Below are positions 44,020-55,019 of a stretch of 64,000 nt of DNA, one piece after another. The translations under genes and the position numbers were made by a program. Each line of letters begins with the position of its first letter. The first letter of the stretch is position 1. Below the pieces are notes generated by a model that was not told the DNA's origin, made no database searches, and saw only the letters and a program-made list of their open reading frames with translations. The stretch covers positions 2,542,001 to 2,606,000 of the forward strand of contig AP025583.1 in assembly GCA_022846095.1 (NCBI GenBank). The letters are read 5' to 3'. This stretch comes from Oscillospiraceae bacterium (GTDB taxonomy: Bacteria; Bacillota; Clostridia; Oscillospirales; Oscillospiraceae).

Positions 44020-44103
44020 GCCGCGGTCTAACTCCCTGCGTTGACAAAAGCCTGGTAATCCCGCTTCATGGTCAGCGCGTCCTCGGCCTGGGTACCCGCC
44101 GAC
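44020..44103 (-). repeat. Duplicated 3' end of the endonuclease IV-like gene (copy 2, in the gene)
   Basis: The copy that forms part of the intact gene; see 43791-43874 for its partner. Confidence 0.85.
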
Positions 44104-44891
44104 TCGCAGATGATGCGGGGGCTCCAGCCCCGTTGCGCCAGCTGGCGCATCAGGGGCAGATGGTCCGGCCCGTACTCCCCCTGGGCGAAGGTCAGGTGCA
44201 TCTTCTCCCCGCCGCCCGGGGTGAACTGGATATGGGAAAAATGGCTGTGGAAGCGGGAGGCCCGCTCCTCCCCCAGCCCGGCGCACAGCTTATCCAGGAT
44301 GCGCGCCGTGGCCTCCTCCCCCTCGTCCGCGCCCAGGCTGCGGGCGTAGAGGTGGCCGAAGTCCACGCAGGGCAGCAGCCGCCCGTCCACCTGGCACAGC
44401 TCCACCACCTCGTCCAGATCCCCCAGCTGGTTGATTTTCCCCATGGTCTCGGGGCACAGGGCGATGTGGCCGCAGCCCTCGCCGTCGCAGGCGCGCAGCA
44501 CCTCCCGCAGGGCGGGCAGGGCGATGTCCAGCGCCTGGCGCCGCGTGCGCTTCATCAGCGCGCCGGAGTGCACCACCACCCGTCCGGCCCCCATCCAGTC
44601 CGCGGCCTTGCAGGCCGCCAGGATGTAGCCGGTGGTCTTTTTCAGGCTCTCGGGGTCGGGGTTTGCCAGATTGATAAAGTAGGGGGCGTGGAGGGACATC
44701 GTTATCCCGCAGGCGCGGGCGTTCTCCCCCAGCTTGCGGGCGGTTTCCTCCCCCACGTTGACCCCCTTGCCGCACTGGTACTCATAGCAGTCCAGCCCGA
44801 TGTCCGCAATCCACTTGGGCGCGGCCAGGGAGGATTTATAGGCCGCGGAGAAGCTGTCGGAGTTCCCCGCCGGTCCGAATAACACGCTCAT
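44028..44891 (-). CDS. Endonuclease IV-like TIM-barrel protein
   Basis: 287 aa, xylose-isomerase-like TIM barrel of the AP endonuclease 2 family: SLHAPYFINLANPD, VVVHSG, CPETMGK, CVDFGHLYA and SHFSHIQFT supply the usual metal-binding His/Asp/Glu positions. It probably repairs abasic sites, though other TIM-barrel activities are possible. Its stop is at 44028, and a second copy of its 3' end lies 229 bp further downstream. The reading frame itself is intact. It overlaps yqeG by 4 bp. Confidence 0.85.
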   Translation of the reverse strand: MSVLFGPAGNSDSFSAAYKSSLAAPKWIADIGLDCYEYQCGKGVNVGEETARKLGENARACGITMSLHAPYFINLANPDPESLKKTTGYILAACKAADWMGAGRVVVHSGALMKRTRRQALDIALPALREVLRACDGEGCGHIALCPETMGKINQLGDLDEVVELCQVDGRLLPCVDFGHLYARSLGADEGEEATARILDKLCAGLGEERASRFHSHFSHIQFTPGGGEKMHLTFAQGEYGPDHLPLMRQLAQRGWSPRIICESAGTQAEDALTMKRDYQAFVNAGS

Positions 44892-45385
44892 ACCTGTTCT
44901 TTCCTCCTGCCAAGGGCCCGGAAGGGCTTCTCCACGCCGTAGCGCAGGGCCCGGAAGGCGTTATCGATGCGCATGGGGCGCACGGCCACGGCCAGCACCC
45001 CCGCGTTGTTGGCCCCCCACACGTCGGTGAAGAGCTGGTCCCCCGCCATGGCGGTCTGCCCCGGCGTGCGGCCCGTCTGCTCCATGGCCCGGCGGAAGCC
45101 CCCGGTTTTGGGCTTTCCCGCGCGGCCCAGGAAGGGCACGCCCAGCCGCCCGGCGAACTCGGCCGCACGGCCCGGCCTGCGGCTGTTGGACAGCACGAAG
45201 AGCTGGATTCCCGCCCGCGCCAGCGCGGCGGCCCAGGAGCGGACCTCCTCCGGCGGCTCGGCCACCCCGTAGGGGGCCAGGGTATTGTCCAGATCGGCCA
45301 GCAGCAGCGTGATCCCCCGGGCCTCCAAAAGGGCGGGGGTCAGCTCCCACACGTTGTTCACTTCCAGGTCGGGCACCAAAAACAA
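44888..45385 (-). CDS. yqeG: YqeG family HAD-IIIA phosphatase
   Basis: 165 aa. HAD motif I in LLADLDNTLAPYG, motif II FVLSNS, motif III the lysine in GKPKTGG, motif IV MAGDQLFTDVWGAN. YqeG proteins are conserved in Firmicutes with an unsettled substrate, suggested to be a phosphatidylglycerophosphate-type phosphatase. A TTG start follows GAGGTG. ATGA overlap with the TIM-barrel gene. Confidence 0.9.
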   Translation of the reverse strand: MFLVPDLEVNNVWELTPALLEARGITLLLADLDNTLAPYGVAEPPEEVRSWAAALARAGIQLFVLSNSRRPGRAAEFAGRLGVPFLGRAGKPKTGGFRRAMEQTGRTPGQTAMAGDQLFTDVWGANNAGVLAVAVRPMRIDNAFRALRYGVEKPFRALGRRKEQV

Positions 45386-45482
45386 AAAATCACCTCAAGT
45401 ATGGGCTTCTACGGGGCTTCTTATCCGCATAGACTGGATTATATCATTTGTAAGAAACATGGACAAGGGGGTACCTTCCATT

Positions 45483-46271
45483 ATGCTTTCCAAACAAAAC
45501 CTGATCCTCACCGCGCCGCCCGATCAGGCCCGCGCCGCCATGGCCTTCGGCCTGCCGGTGGCCCACATGGCCTACCGGGTGGGAGGCGGTCCCCACCTGT
45601 TCCGGGCCAACATGCCTGTCTCGGTGCGGGGCGGGCTCATGGTCATGGACGACCGGGGCTTCGACGGCCGGGGCGAGTCCACGCCCTTCTGCCACGAGGT
45701 CATGCGCGAGTGCTCCGCCCGGGGCTTCGACGGGGCGATCTGCGACTTCGAGGGCCGTCCGCTCCAGCTCCTGGGCAAAATCGTGGGCGAGCTGGGCGCG
45801 CTCATGCACAAGCGGGGCTGGCCCCTCTACGTCACGGAGCCCTACGGCCAGTTCTCCGACACCGCCACCGTGCTCATCTCCTCCGCCCTCTCCGGCGGCT
45901 CCCTGACCCAGCGGCTGGAGGAGGCCGTCTCGCGCTACGGCGCGGGCCGGGTGGCGCTGGCGGTGGAGCGGGTGGCGGAGGACTTCTTCCTCCCCTCCCC
46001 CACCGGCCAGGGCACGCCCCTGACCCGGGAGGAGCTGAAGCAGCGCATGGACGACCGGGCGCCCACCGTCTTTTTCTCCAACGAGCTGTGCGCCCACTAC
46101 TTTACTTACATGTCCAAGCAAAACGGCGCCCACTTTATTCTATTCGACGACGCGGGTTCTATCCGCAAAAAGCTCCACATCGCCCGCAGCCTGGGTGTGG
46201 CCGACGCGGTGCTGGCCTATCCCCAGGTGGACGACCTGCTCCCCGAGCTGCTGGGGAAGAAAGAGCCGTAG
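45483..46271 (+). CDS. Conserved protein, possibly a GH18-like TIM barrel
   Basis: 262 aa, the only + strand gene of this backbone segment. Alternating beta strands and helices suggest a TIM barrel. GFDGAICDFEGRP is reminiscent of the DxxDxDxE strand of GH18 glycosidases but does not match it exactly. Secreted signals are absent. The start is 45483, with AAGGGGG 11 bp upstream; ATG 45459 is possible. Function not established. Confidence 0.55.
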   Translation: MLSKQNLILTAPPDQARAAMAFGLPVAHMAYRVGGGPHLFRANMPVSVRGGLMVMDDRGFDGRGESTPFCHEVMRECSARGFDGAICDFEGRPLQLLGKIVGELGALMHKRGWPLYVTEPYGQFSDTATVLISSALSGGSLTQRLEEAVSRYGAGRVALAVERVAEDFFLPSPTGQGTPLTREELKQRMDDRAPTVFFSNELCAHYFTYMSKQNGAHFILFDDAGSIRKKLHIARSLGVADAVLAYPQVDDLLPELLGKKEP

Positions 46272-46279
46272 GGAGCGCG

Positions 46280-46297
46280 GCGGGGGCAAGCCCCCGC
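46280..46297. repeat. REP-like palindrome (GGGGGC core)
   Basis: GCGGGGGC / GCCCCCGC around AA, just after the GH18-like gene. It has no GTAG foot and sits next to a GTAG-footed palindrome at 46307-46330. Confidence 0.6.
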
Positions 46298-46306
46298 TTG
46301 AGTCCT

Positions 46307-46330
46307 GTAGGGGCGATTCACGAATCGCCC
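46307..46330 (+). repeat. REP-like GTAG-footed palindrome (GCGATTC core)
   Basis: GTAG at 46307-46310 followed by GGGCGATTC / GAATCGCCC around AC. It forms a pair with the palindrome at 46280. Confidence 0.65.
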
Positions 46331-46362
46331 GCCGGTATACGCCTTATCCCCCGACATAACAG

Positions 46363-46393
46363 AAGCCCTGCGCCGCTAGGCGGCGCAGGGCTT
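46363..46393. terminator. Hairpin after rpsU
   Basis: 13-bp arms (46363-46375, 46381-46393) with a 5-nt loop. The T content after the stem is weak on both strands. Confidence 0.6.
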
Positions 46394-46402
46394 AGCTCTT
46401 GC

Positions 46403-46585
46403 TTAATAGAACTTCTTCTTGTTCTTGCGGGCGGCTTCAGACTTCTTACGACGCTTGACGCTCGGGCTCTCGTAGTGCTCACGCTTGCGCACCTCGGCCA
46501 GGACACCCGACTTCGCGCAGCTGCGCTTAAAGCGTTTCAGGGCGTTCTCCAGAGACTCGCCATCTTTCACGCGGACTTCCGACAT
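46403..46585 (-). CDS. rpsU: Ribosomal protein bS21
   Basis: 60 aa, basic, starting [47 protein letters not shown]. This is the full conserved S21 length. GGAGGGAGGGGAAG is upstream. Expression is driven by a perfect-consensus promoter at 46660-46688. Confidence 0.97.
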   Translation of the reverse strand: MSEVRVKDGESLENALKRFKRSCAKSGVLAEVRKREHYESPSVKRRKKSEAARKNKKKFY

Positions 46586-46659
46586 TGACTTCCCCTCCCT
46601 CCAAAGTGGCGGGACTCCCCGTCACGAAAGGGCCACAAAGATATGGCTTTAACAGTAGT

Positions 46660-46688
46660 ATTATATGAAAATTCCCGGGCTATGTCAA
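46660..46688 (-). promoter_or_regulatory. Perfect consensus promoter of rpsU
   Basis: TTGACA (46683-46688) and TATAAT (46660-46665) on the minus strand with exactly 17 bp between them. Confidence 0.85.
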
Positions 46689-46698
46689 GTAAGAATTT

Positions 46699-47091
46699 TC
46701 AGCCGCGCGCCCGCTCGTGGAAAAACTCGATGTCCTCCCCCGCGGGGCCGGTGCAGAAGGCGATCCGGATGGGGTAGTCCCCGCCCAGGTTCTTGTCCGA
46801 CGGCTCGATGAACACGGGGTAGCCAGCCCGGCGCACGGCCTCGGCCGCGCCGTCCACGTCGTCGGTTCGGAAGGCGATGTGGGGGAAATGCCCCTTGCCC
46901 GCCGCCGCCTCTCCGTTGGAGGTAACTTCCAAAAGGGTATTGCCCAGGCTCAGCATACAGCCCTGCTCCGCCCCGGACCCCCAGGCCCGGACCGGGGCGC
47001 AGCCCAGCACGGACGTGTAGAACGCCACCGTTTTGTGGAATTCCGCCTCGCCCGCGGTTTTCAGCGCGATGTGGTGGATGCCCTGGAGCAT
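46699..47091 (-). CDS. VOC/glyoxalase family protein
   Basis: 130 aa, two beta-alpha-beta-beta-beta repeats. It starts GIHHIALKTAGEAEFHKTVAFYTSVLG with the metal His, and ends IAFCTGPAGEDIEFFHE with a Glu. It resembles methylmalonyl-CoA epimerase or lactoylglutathione lyase relatives, but the substrate is unknown. It is 15 bp from leuS and may be co-transcribed with it. Confidence 0.85.
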   Translation of the reverse strand: MLQGIHHIALKTAGEAEFHKTVAFYTSVLGCAPVRAWGSGAEQGCMLSLGNTLLEVTSNGEAAAGKGHFPHIAFRTDDVDGAAEAVRRAGYPVFIEPSDKNLGGDYPIRIAFCTGPAGEDIEFFHERARG

Positions 47092-47106
47092 ACGCCCCCT
47101 CCGTTC

Positions 47107-49536
<2,430 letters not shown>

Positions 49537-49584
49537 GCTTTCCTTTGTATATCTCAGGTTTTAAAAACCCATTCAGTCCACGAT

Positions 49585-49613
49585 ATTATAATGGAAAAGC
49601 GGCGATATTGCAA
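49585..49613 (-). promoter_or_regulatory. Promoter of leuS
   Basis: TTGCAA (49608-49613) and a perfect TATAAT (49585-49590) on the minus strand, spacer 17 bp. Confidence 0.75.
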
Positions 49614-49655
49614 GGCGCTGATACGTAAAACTCCGGCGGAATCCTGATAAATCCC

Positions 49656-50897
49656 TTACCCCAGGTGCAAAACCGTCTCGGTGCGGGTCTCGGCCACCAC
49701 GGCGCCGTCCCGCAGCACCCAGCGCCGGGGCGGGCACAGCCGGATGGCATCCCGGGCGTCGGCGGCCTCCAGCACCACCAGGTTGGCCCGGCAGCCCGGC
49801 TCCAGGCCGTAGCCCGGCAGCTTCATCACCCGGTTGGCCCCGGTGGTGATCATATCAAAGACCTGCTCGATCTCCCCGGGCAGGCTCATCTGCGCGGCGT
49901 GGGCGGTGATGTTGGCCACCTGGAGCATGTCGGCGCTGCCGTAGGGGTAGAAGGTGTCCTTCACGCAGTCCTGGCCGAAGCACACGGGCACGCCCGCGGC
50001 CAGCAGCTCCTTCACCCGGGTGATGCCCCGGCGGATGGGCTGAGCGTCCCCCCGGCCCTGGAGCATCAGGTTGGTGACGGGGTTGGTGATGACATTGATG
50101 CCCGCCTCCTTCACCTTTGCGATGACGTAGGCGGCGTAGTGGTCGTCGTAGGCCGCCAGGGCGCAGGTGTGCCCCGCCGTCACCCGGCCGGGGGTGAAGC
50201 TGCGGGCCATGGCCTCGTCGGCGATCATCTCCAGCGTGCGGTAAAAGGGGTCGTCGCTCTCGTCCACGTGCATGTCGATCTCCGCCCCGAAGGCCTCGGC
50301 CAGGTCGAAGCAGTACTTCACGTGGGCCAGGCTGTCCGCCGGGGAGTTCTCGTTGGCGGGCATGCCGCCCACCACGTCGGCCCCCCGCTCCATGGCCTGC
50401 CGCATCAGCACGTCGCAGCCCGGGTCCTTGACGATGCCCTCCTGGGGAAAGGCCACAATTTGGATGTCCATCACGTGGGCGTACTTCTCCCGCAGGGCCA
50501 GCACCCCCGTCAGGGGCCGCAGGCCGCCGATGGTGTCCACGTCCACGTGGCTGCGCATGCCCAGGGTACCGTTTTTCAGCGCCCGGCGCACCACGTCCCC
50601 GCCCCGCGCCACGATGTCCTCGTCGGTGTAGCCGCGCTTCTTCTCCCAGAGGATCTCGATGGCCTCCTTCAGCGTGCCGCTCCCGTTGGGGCGCACCACG
50701 TCAAAGACGTTCACCTTGTCCAGGTGGATGTGAGGGTCGAGAAAGGCGGGGGCGGCCAGGCCCCCCTCCGCGTCCAGGACGCCGTCGCAGGGGGTATCGA
50801 TCCGGGGGGCGATTTGGGTGATCATCCCGTCCTCGATCAGGATGTCCGCAGGCTCCGCCCGGCCGCGCAGGCGGGCGTTTCGGATGATTTGCTTCAT
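49656..50897 (-). CDS. Cytosine deaminase-like amidohydrolase
   Basis: 413 aa, metal-dependent amidohydrolase of the CodA group. HxH in DPHIHLDK, further ligands in MHVDES, AGHTCAL and FGQDCVKD, which also carries the catalytic Asp. Family members hydrolyse cytosine, isoguanine or other cyclic amides; the exact substrate cannot be read. AAGGAGG sets the ATG at 50897. It is the end of a minus-strand series preceding leuS, with no obvious pathway partner. Confidence 0.85.
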   Translation of the reverse strand: MKQIIRNARLRGRAEPADILIEDGMITQIAPRIDTPCDGVLDAEGGLAAPAFLDPHIHLDKVNVFDVVRPNGSGTLKEAIEILWEKKRGYTDEDIVARGGDVVRRALKNGTLGMRSHVDVDTIGGLRPLTGVLALREKYAHVMDIQIVAFPQEGIVKDPGCDVLMRQAMERGADVVGGMPANENSPADSLAHVKYCFDLAEAFGAEIDMHVDESDDPFYRTLEMIADEAMARSFTPGRVTAGHTCALAAYDDHYAAYVIAKVKEAGINVITNPVTNLMLQGRGDAQPIRRGITRVKELLAAGVPVCFGQDCVKDTFYPYGSADMLQVANITAHAAQMSLPGEIEQVFDMITTGANRVMKLPGYGLEPGCRANLVVLEAADARDAIRLCPPRRWVLRDGAVVAETRTETVLHLG

Positions 50898-50944
50898 CGA
50901 AGGGGGCCTCCTTTTTCTTTGATACCCCTATTTTATCAGAAAAC

Positions 50945-50977
50945 AAGTGGGCGGCGGTACAAAACCGCCGCCCGCTT
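50945..50977. terminator. Terminator after the first DUF4179 gene
   Basis: 14-bp arms (50945-50958 and 50964-50977, one G-T) with T5 on the + side and TTGTTTT on the minus side. Confidence 0.75.
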
Positions 50978-50987
50978 TTTGTGGAAT

Positions 50988-52379
50988 CTACTCCGGCAGG
51001 GTCTCCAGCCAGTAGCCGGGGCCTCCGGTCTCCCCGCTGATGGGGATGTACCAGTAGCCGAAGGAGATGCCCACGATGTCCTCCGGCTCCAGGGGCGTGT
51101 CGTACGTCCAGCTGTTGCCGAAGCCGCCGCGATCCCCCTTATCCGCGCTGCCGCTGCCGCCCCAGCCCGATCCGCCTTCGGCGGCGCTGTAGGTGCTGCC
51201 GTCCGCCATAAAGATGGTCACTGGGAAGCGGCTCAGCCCACCCGACTTGCCGGGGGCGGTGCTCCCCTCCAGGCGGAAGCCCAGGGCGGAGAAGGTGATC
51301 TCCTCGATGGTCATGTGCTCCAGGCCCATATTCTCCTGCATGGTCACGGTGCGCTCGGGCAGGGGCTCCAGGTCAAAGGTCAGCTCCCACTCCCCCTTGA
51401 TGGGCGCGCCCGCGCGCACGAAGCCCGACAGGGTTTTGGGCAGGAAGTCCTCCAGCGCGAACTGATCGGCATAGTGGAACGCCATGTCAATGTATTTGCC
51501 GCCCTCCAGGTTGAAGTCGCACCACTCGCCGTTGCCCCACTGGTAATAGCCGCTGTCCACCATACCAGCGTCAAAATCCCAGGAGATGCTGCTGGAGGTG
51601 TTCCACAGGCCGTCCGCCAGGGCGAGCTGGATATGGAAGCTGCCCTTGTCGTCCCACCCCATGGAGGAGATGGTGAACAGATCCGTGTCCTCCAGTACCA
51701 TGGGGGTCTGGTTGGGGATTAAGACGGTCCTGTCCTCCACGGTACTGACCGACTCCTCCGCGCTGGCCGTGTAGCTGTCCAGCACCTTGTCCGCGCACTG
51801 CTCCCAGGGGATGGACACATCCTCGAACCACTGCTTTTCCGTGGGATAGATGGTCTTGTAGCGCAGCGTGTGGGGCGAGAAGGCCTCGTAGCTGATGGCG
51901 CCTGTCTGTGCGTTCATGCTCATCTGCCGGTAGAGCGGCACCTCCACCAGCGCCGTGCGGGTCTCGGGGTCGTAAGACTGGCACTCCACATTGTAGCTCA
52001 AGGTCATGCCCGCCTCCAGGCGGTCCCCCGTCAGGTCGGTGATCTCCAGGTAGGCCCGGCCTGTGTACTCGTCGGCCACCGCCTTGACCACGCTGATGCG
52101 GATGCCCTGGTCGGTGGCGGACACCCCCTCCACAGCCTGGGCGTAGGGCTCGAAGCCGCCCAGAAGGGCGGACAGCGCCTCCCGCAGGGTGGGCGAGAGG
52201 GCCAGGGCCGAGGCCGTCAGCACCACGCAGGCCGCCGCGGCCGCCAGCACGCCCCGCCAGACCCTACCCCGCCGCCGGGCCGGGGCGGGCTCCGCCGCCA
52301 TGGCCCGGGCCAGCTCGGCCTGCCGCTCCGGGGACATGGCCACCCGGTCCATCTCCTGTCTGTAATCCCGTTCAGTCAT
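50988..52379 (-). CDS. DUF4179 putative anti-sigma factor (copy 1)
   Basis: 463 aa: a short cytoplasmic N-terminus (TERDYRQEMDRVAMSPERQAELARAMA), a membrane segment (GVLAAAAACVVLTASALALS), then LREALSALLGGFEPYAQAVEGVSATDQGIRISVVKAVAD typical of DUF4179, and a long extracytoplasmic beta-rich domain. It presumably holds its partner ECF sigma factor inactive until an envelope signal. The start at 52379 overlaps the sigma gene. A paralogue with stretches of near-identical DNA is at 55020. Confidence 0.85.
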   Translation of the reverse strand: MTERDYRQEMDRVAMSPERQAELARAMAAEPAPARRRGRVWRGVLAAAAACVVLTASALALSPTLREALSALLGGFEPYAQAVEGVSATDQGIRISVVKAVADEYTGRAYLEITDLTGDRLEAGMTLSYNVECQSYDPETRTALVEVPLYRQMSMNAQTGAISYEAFSPHTLRYKTIYPTEKQWFEDVSIPWEQCADKVLDSYTASAEESVSTVEDRTVLIPNQTPMVLEDTDLFTISSMGWDDKGSFHIQLALADGLWNTSSSISWDFDAGMVDSGYYQWGNGEWCDFNLEGGKYIDMAFHYADQFALEDFLPKTLSGFVRAGAPIKGEWELTFDLEPLPERTVTMQENMGLEHMTIEEITFSALGFRLEGSTAPGKSGGLSRFPVTIFMADGSTYSAAEGGSGWGGSGSADKGDRGGFGNSWTYDTPLEPEDIVGISFGYWYIPISGETGGPGYWLETLPE

Positions 52380-52845
52380 GGCTTTCACACTCCTCCAGCA
52401 CGCCGCGCAGCATGGTCCGCGCCCGGCTCAGCCGGGTGCGCACCGCGCCCTCGCTCTTCCCCAGCACGGCGGCGATCTCCGCCGTGGAGAGCCCCTCGTA
52501 GTAAAACAGGTGGATGGGGGCCCGGTACCGCTCGGGCAGGGCCAGCACCGCCTCCAGCACGCCGCCCTCCTCGGGGGCGGGCACCTGCTCCGCCTCCTCC
52601 AGGGGCCGGGTGTGCCTGCGCCAGGCCGAGCGGAACAGATCCCCCGCGCAGTTCATGGCCACCCGCAGCAGCCAGGCCCGGCAGTGGTCCTCGTCCGCAA
52701 ACTCCGGCGCTGTGCGCACCAGGCGCAAAAAGGTCTCCTGGGTCACGTCCTCCGCGTCCTCCCTGCTGCCCGTGCGGGCGTAGGCCAGCCGGTACACCGC
52801 CTGGGCGTGCCGCGCCACCAGCGCCTCCGCCTCCCGCATGTCCAT
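52372..52845 (-). CDS. ECF RNA polymerase sigma factor (copy 1)
   Basis: 157 aa sigma-70 family member. Region 2 (AVYRLAYARTGSREDAEDVTQETFLRLV) and region 4 (LPERYRAPIHLFYYEGLSTAEIAAVLGKSEGAVRTRLSRARTML) are complete. Its 3' end overlaps the anti-sigma gene, the usual arrangement for an ECF/anti-sigma pair. No target promoter motif was deduced. Confidence 0.9.
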   Translation of the reverse strand: MDMREAEALVARHAQAVYRLAYARTGSREDAEDVTQETFLRLVRTAPEFADEDHCRAWLLRVAMNCAGDLFRSAWRRHTRPLEEAEQVPAPEEGGVLEAVLALPERYRAPIHLFYYEGLSTAEIAAVLGKSEGAVRTRLSRARTMLRGVLEECESHD

Positions 52846-52938
52846 CGCCGCGCCTCCTCGCTATGTCTTTCTACTTACTACACGGTTTACGGGGGCGGAA
52901 GGTTACAGTGTGTGAAAAAAGTTTTTGGCGAATTTGCG

Positions 52939-53691
52939 CTACAGGCGCTTGGGGCAGATGTAGCGCTCCATCCCCCGGCTGTGCGTCCCGTACTCGATCG
53001 CCCCGCTGGGGCAGCGGCAGATGCAGGCCATGCAGTGGGTGCAGCGCGCCCCCCAGACGGGCTTTCCCGCTTCGAGGCGGACGTTGTTCAGCGGGCAGAC
53101 CCCCACGCATTTCCCGCAGGAGGTGCAGTCCTGGGTGGCGTAAAACTTTTTCGCGTGGACAAACAGCGGGTAAAAGAGGCGGTTCACGGGGCCGCTGCTC
53201 AGCTTATCCCCCACGCCCACGCCGGGCCGGGGGAACGGCGCGCCGGCCTGAATCAGGCGGGCGGCCTCGTCTATCACGCCCTCCGAGCGCCCGATCTGCT
53301 CCAGCGCCTCCTCCCGCGAGGGTGTGGAAAACAGGGCGATGTAGTTTTCCGGCATGGGGATGGCCGCGCAACCCATATAATTCAGGCCCTTCGCCGCGCA
53401 CAGCTTTTCCAGATAGGCGCCCGCGTTGCCCACGCTGCCGCCGCAGGTCAGGACAAAATACATGTCCCTGCTCCCGGTGAGCGGCGTGCGCTCCAGCCAC
53501 TCCCCCACGATGCGGGGGATCCGCCACGCATAGGTGGGGGCCGCCACCACCCATGGGCCGTCCGAGTGCAGCCCGGAAAAATCGCGGCCGCGGATTTTCT
53601 CAAACAGATTGACTACTTCGCCGCCCGTCGCCGCGCCGATGCGCTTTGCCGCGTACTCGCTGTTCCCCGTGCCGGAAAAATATAAAATCAT
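52939..53691 (-). CDS. EFR1-type flavodoxin/ferredoxin fusion protein
   Basis: 250 aa. The N-terminal flavodoxin-like domain begins MILYFSGTGNSEYAAKRI. The C-terminal part has two 4Fe-4S motifs: CTSCGKCVGVCPLNNV and CTHCMACICRCPSGAI. It is likely an electron carrier in the cytoplasm. It overlaps the ArsR-type regulator by 4 bp and lies near a nitroreductase-ferredoxin gene, forming a small redox cassette. Confidence 0.88.
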   Translation of the reverse strand: MILYFSGTGNSEYAAKRIGAATGGEVVNLFEKIRGRDFSGLHSDGPWVVAAPTYAWRIPRIVGEWLERTPLTGSRDMYFVLTCGGSVGNAGAYLEKLCAAKGLNYMGCAAIPMPENYIALFSTPSREEALEQIGRSEGVIDEAARLIQAGAPFPRPGVGVGDKLSSGPVNRLFYPLFVHAKKFYATQDCTSCGKCVGVCPLNNVRLEAGKPVWGARCTHCMACICRCPSGAIEYGTHSRGMERYICPKRL

Positions 53692-54065
53692 GACTCCTGC
53701 CTCCCGTTTTGTTGTTCGGGCCGCCCGCCCCTGTGGCGGACACTGTCGTAGATGAGGCCGGTCAGCCCCGCGATCTCCGCCCACTGCGTCTCGTCCGCGT
53801 TTAAATAGTAGTAGTTCTTCGTCCCCTCCTTGCGCATGGCGACGATCCCGGCCTCCTTCAGGATTTGCAGGTGGTGGGAGACGGAGGGCCTTGTGAGGTG
53901 GGTCCGCTCCGCCAGCACCCCCACGCGGATCCCCGCGCACTCGCCCTCCAGCAGCGTGAGCAGAATGAGCTGCCGCGTCTCGTCGCCTATGGCGGTAAAC
54001 GCGTTCCTGCACCTGCGGAAGCCGTCCGCAATCTCCCGTATGTTCGCTTCACATTCCCTCGCCAT
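53688..54065 (-). CDS. ArsR family transcriptional regulator
   Basis: 125 aa winged helix: AFTAIGDETRQLILLTLLEG, then recognition helix LTRPSVSHHLQILKEAGIV and wing RKEGTKNYYYLN. Metal-binding cysteines of classic ArsR/SmtB sites are not evident (one C in the C-x-x of GECAG only), so the signal is uncertain. It overlaps the downstream EFR1 gene and probably controls the redox cassette. Confidence 0.88.
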   Translation of the reverse strand: MARECEANIREIADGFRRCRNAFTAIGDETRQLILLTLLEGECAGIRVGVLAERTHLTRPSVSHHLQILKEAGIVAMRKEGTKNYYYLNADETQWAEIAGLTGLIYDSVRHRGGRPEQQNGRQES

Positions 54066-54076
54066 TTCCAGGCCCC

Positions 54077-54850
54077 CTACAGATAGTTGACGTCCAATGG
54101 TTTACGCGGCGGCGAGCGGAGGAACGCCACGTCGGGGTAGCCCAGCACCAGCGCCGCCGCCACCCGCTTCCCGCCCGGAACCCCCAGCGCTTTTTTGATC
54201 CTGCGCGAGGCGTTGGCGGCCATGGCGAAAAATCCGCTGAACAAAACGCCCAGCCCATTCGCCTCCGCCACAAACTCCATGTTCTGCGCGGCGAGGAGGC
54301 CGTTGGTCTTATCCTTCGCCAGAACCACGAGGACCACGGGCGCGCCGTGGAAGAAAAAGCGCCCGTCTATGCGGTTGCTGCGCGCCATGGGGCTGAACAG
54401 GTCCGCGAAGGGCTTTACCCGCTTGAACAGGGCGACCGCCAGGCGTTCCACGCGGTCCTTCTCCCGGTTCAGCACCACAAAGGACACGTCCTGCAAATTC
54501 TTCGCCGTATGGGTCAGCCGCCCGGCCTCCAGGATCTGCGCGATCACCTCCGCGGGGACCTGGCGGGCCTGGAACTGCCGGATGCTCCGCCGGAAGCGGA
54601 TGACCTCCAGCACGGCACTGGGGTCCAGGCGGACCTCCCCTTCTTTTTCAACCAGCCCGCCGTCCCCGCCGCTGAAGGAGACGGCCTTGCGGGGGCAGAC
54701 CGCGACACACTGCCCGCACATCACGCAGTCGTCCAGCACCGTCACCGCCTTTTTCTCCCGCACCGCCAGATTGTGGGCGGGGCACACCCCGGCGCATTTG
54801 CCGCACCCGACGCACCTTCCCGTATCGATTTCCACCCGCTGCCGCTCCAT
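54077..54850 (-). CDS. Nitroreductase with N-terminal 2[4Fe-4S] ferredoxin domain
   Basis: 257 aa. Residues 1-60 carry two clusters (CVGCGKCAGVCP and CVMCGQCVAVCP). From about 75 a nitroreductase fold begins (VIRFRRSIRQFQARQVPAEVIAQILEAGRLTHTAKN) with FMN-binding arginines, ending VLGYPDVAFLRSPPRKP. It likely reduces flavin- or nitro-type substrates using ferredoxin electrons. It lies 11 bp upstream of the ArsR gene, probably in one transcript. Confidence 0.9.
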   Translation of the reverse strand: MERQRVEIDTGRCVGCGKCAGVCPAHNLAVREKKAVTVLDDCVMCGQCVAVCPRKAVSFSGGDGGLVEKEGEVRLDPSAVLEVIRFRRSIRQFQARQVPAEVIAQILEAGRLTHTAKNLQDVSFVVLNREKDRVERLAVALFKRVKPFADLFSPMARSNRIDGRFFFHGAPVVLVVLAKDKTNGLLAAQNMEFVAEANGLGVLFSGFFAMAANASRRIKKALGVPGGKRVAAALVLGYPDVAFLRSPPRKPLDVNYL

Positions 54851-54967
54851 TGTCCCGGCCCCTTTCGTTCAAGTTTATAAACCATTATACCGAACCGGGG
54901 CGGTTCCTACAACATCGGTAAAGAAACTCCTTCCCAACCGCCGCATTTTTCCACCCGGGCATGACAA

Positions 54968-55002
54968 AACGGGGCTGCCGGCCTATCGCCGGCAGCTCCG
55001 TT
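54968..55002 (-). terminator. Terminator after the second DUF4179 gene
   Basis: 15-bp arms (54968-54982, 54988-55002) with one G-T pair, 5-nt loop and TTTT on the minus strand. Confidence 0.75.
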
Positions 55003-55019
55003 CAGATTGTGGAGGAAAG

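Noticed and set aside
49537-49655. T-box leader expected upstream of leuS
   Set aside because: The leader after the predicted promoter is only about 40 nt and lacks the AGGGTGG antiterminator element.
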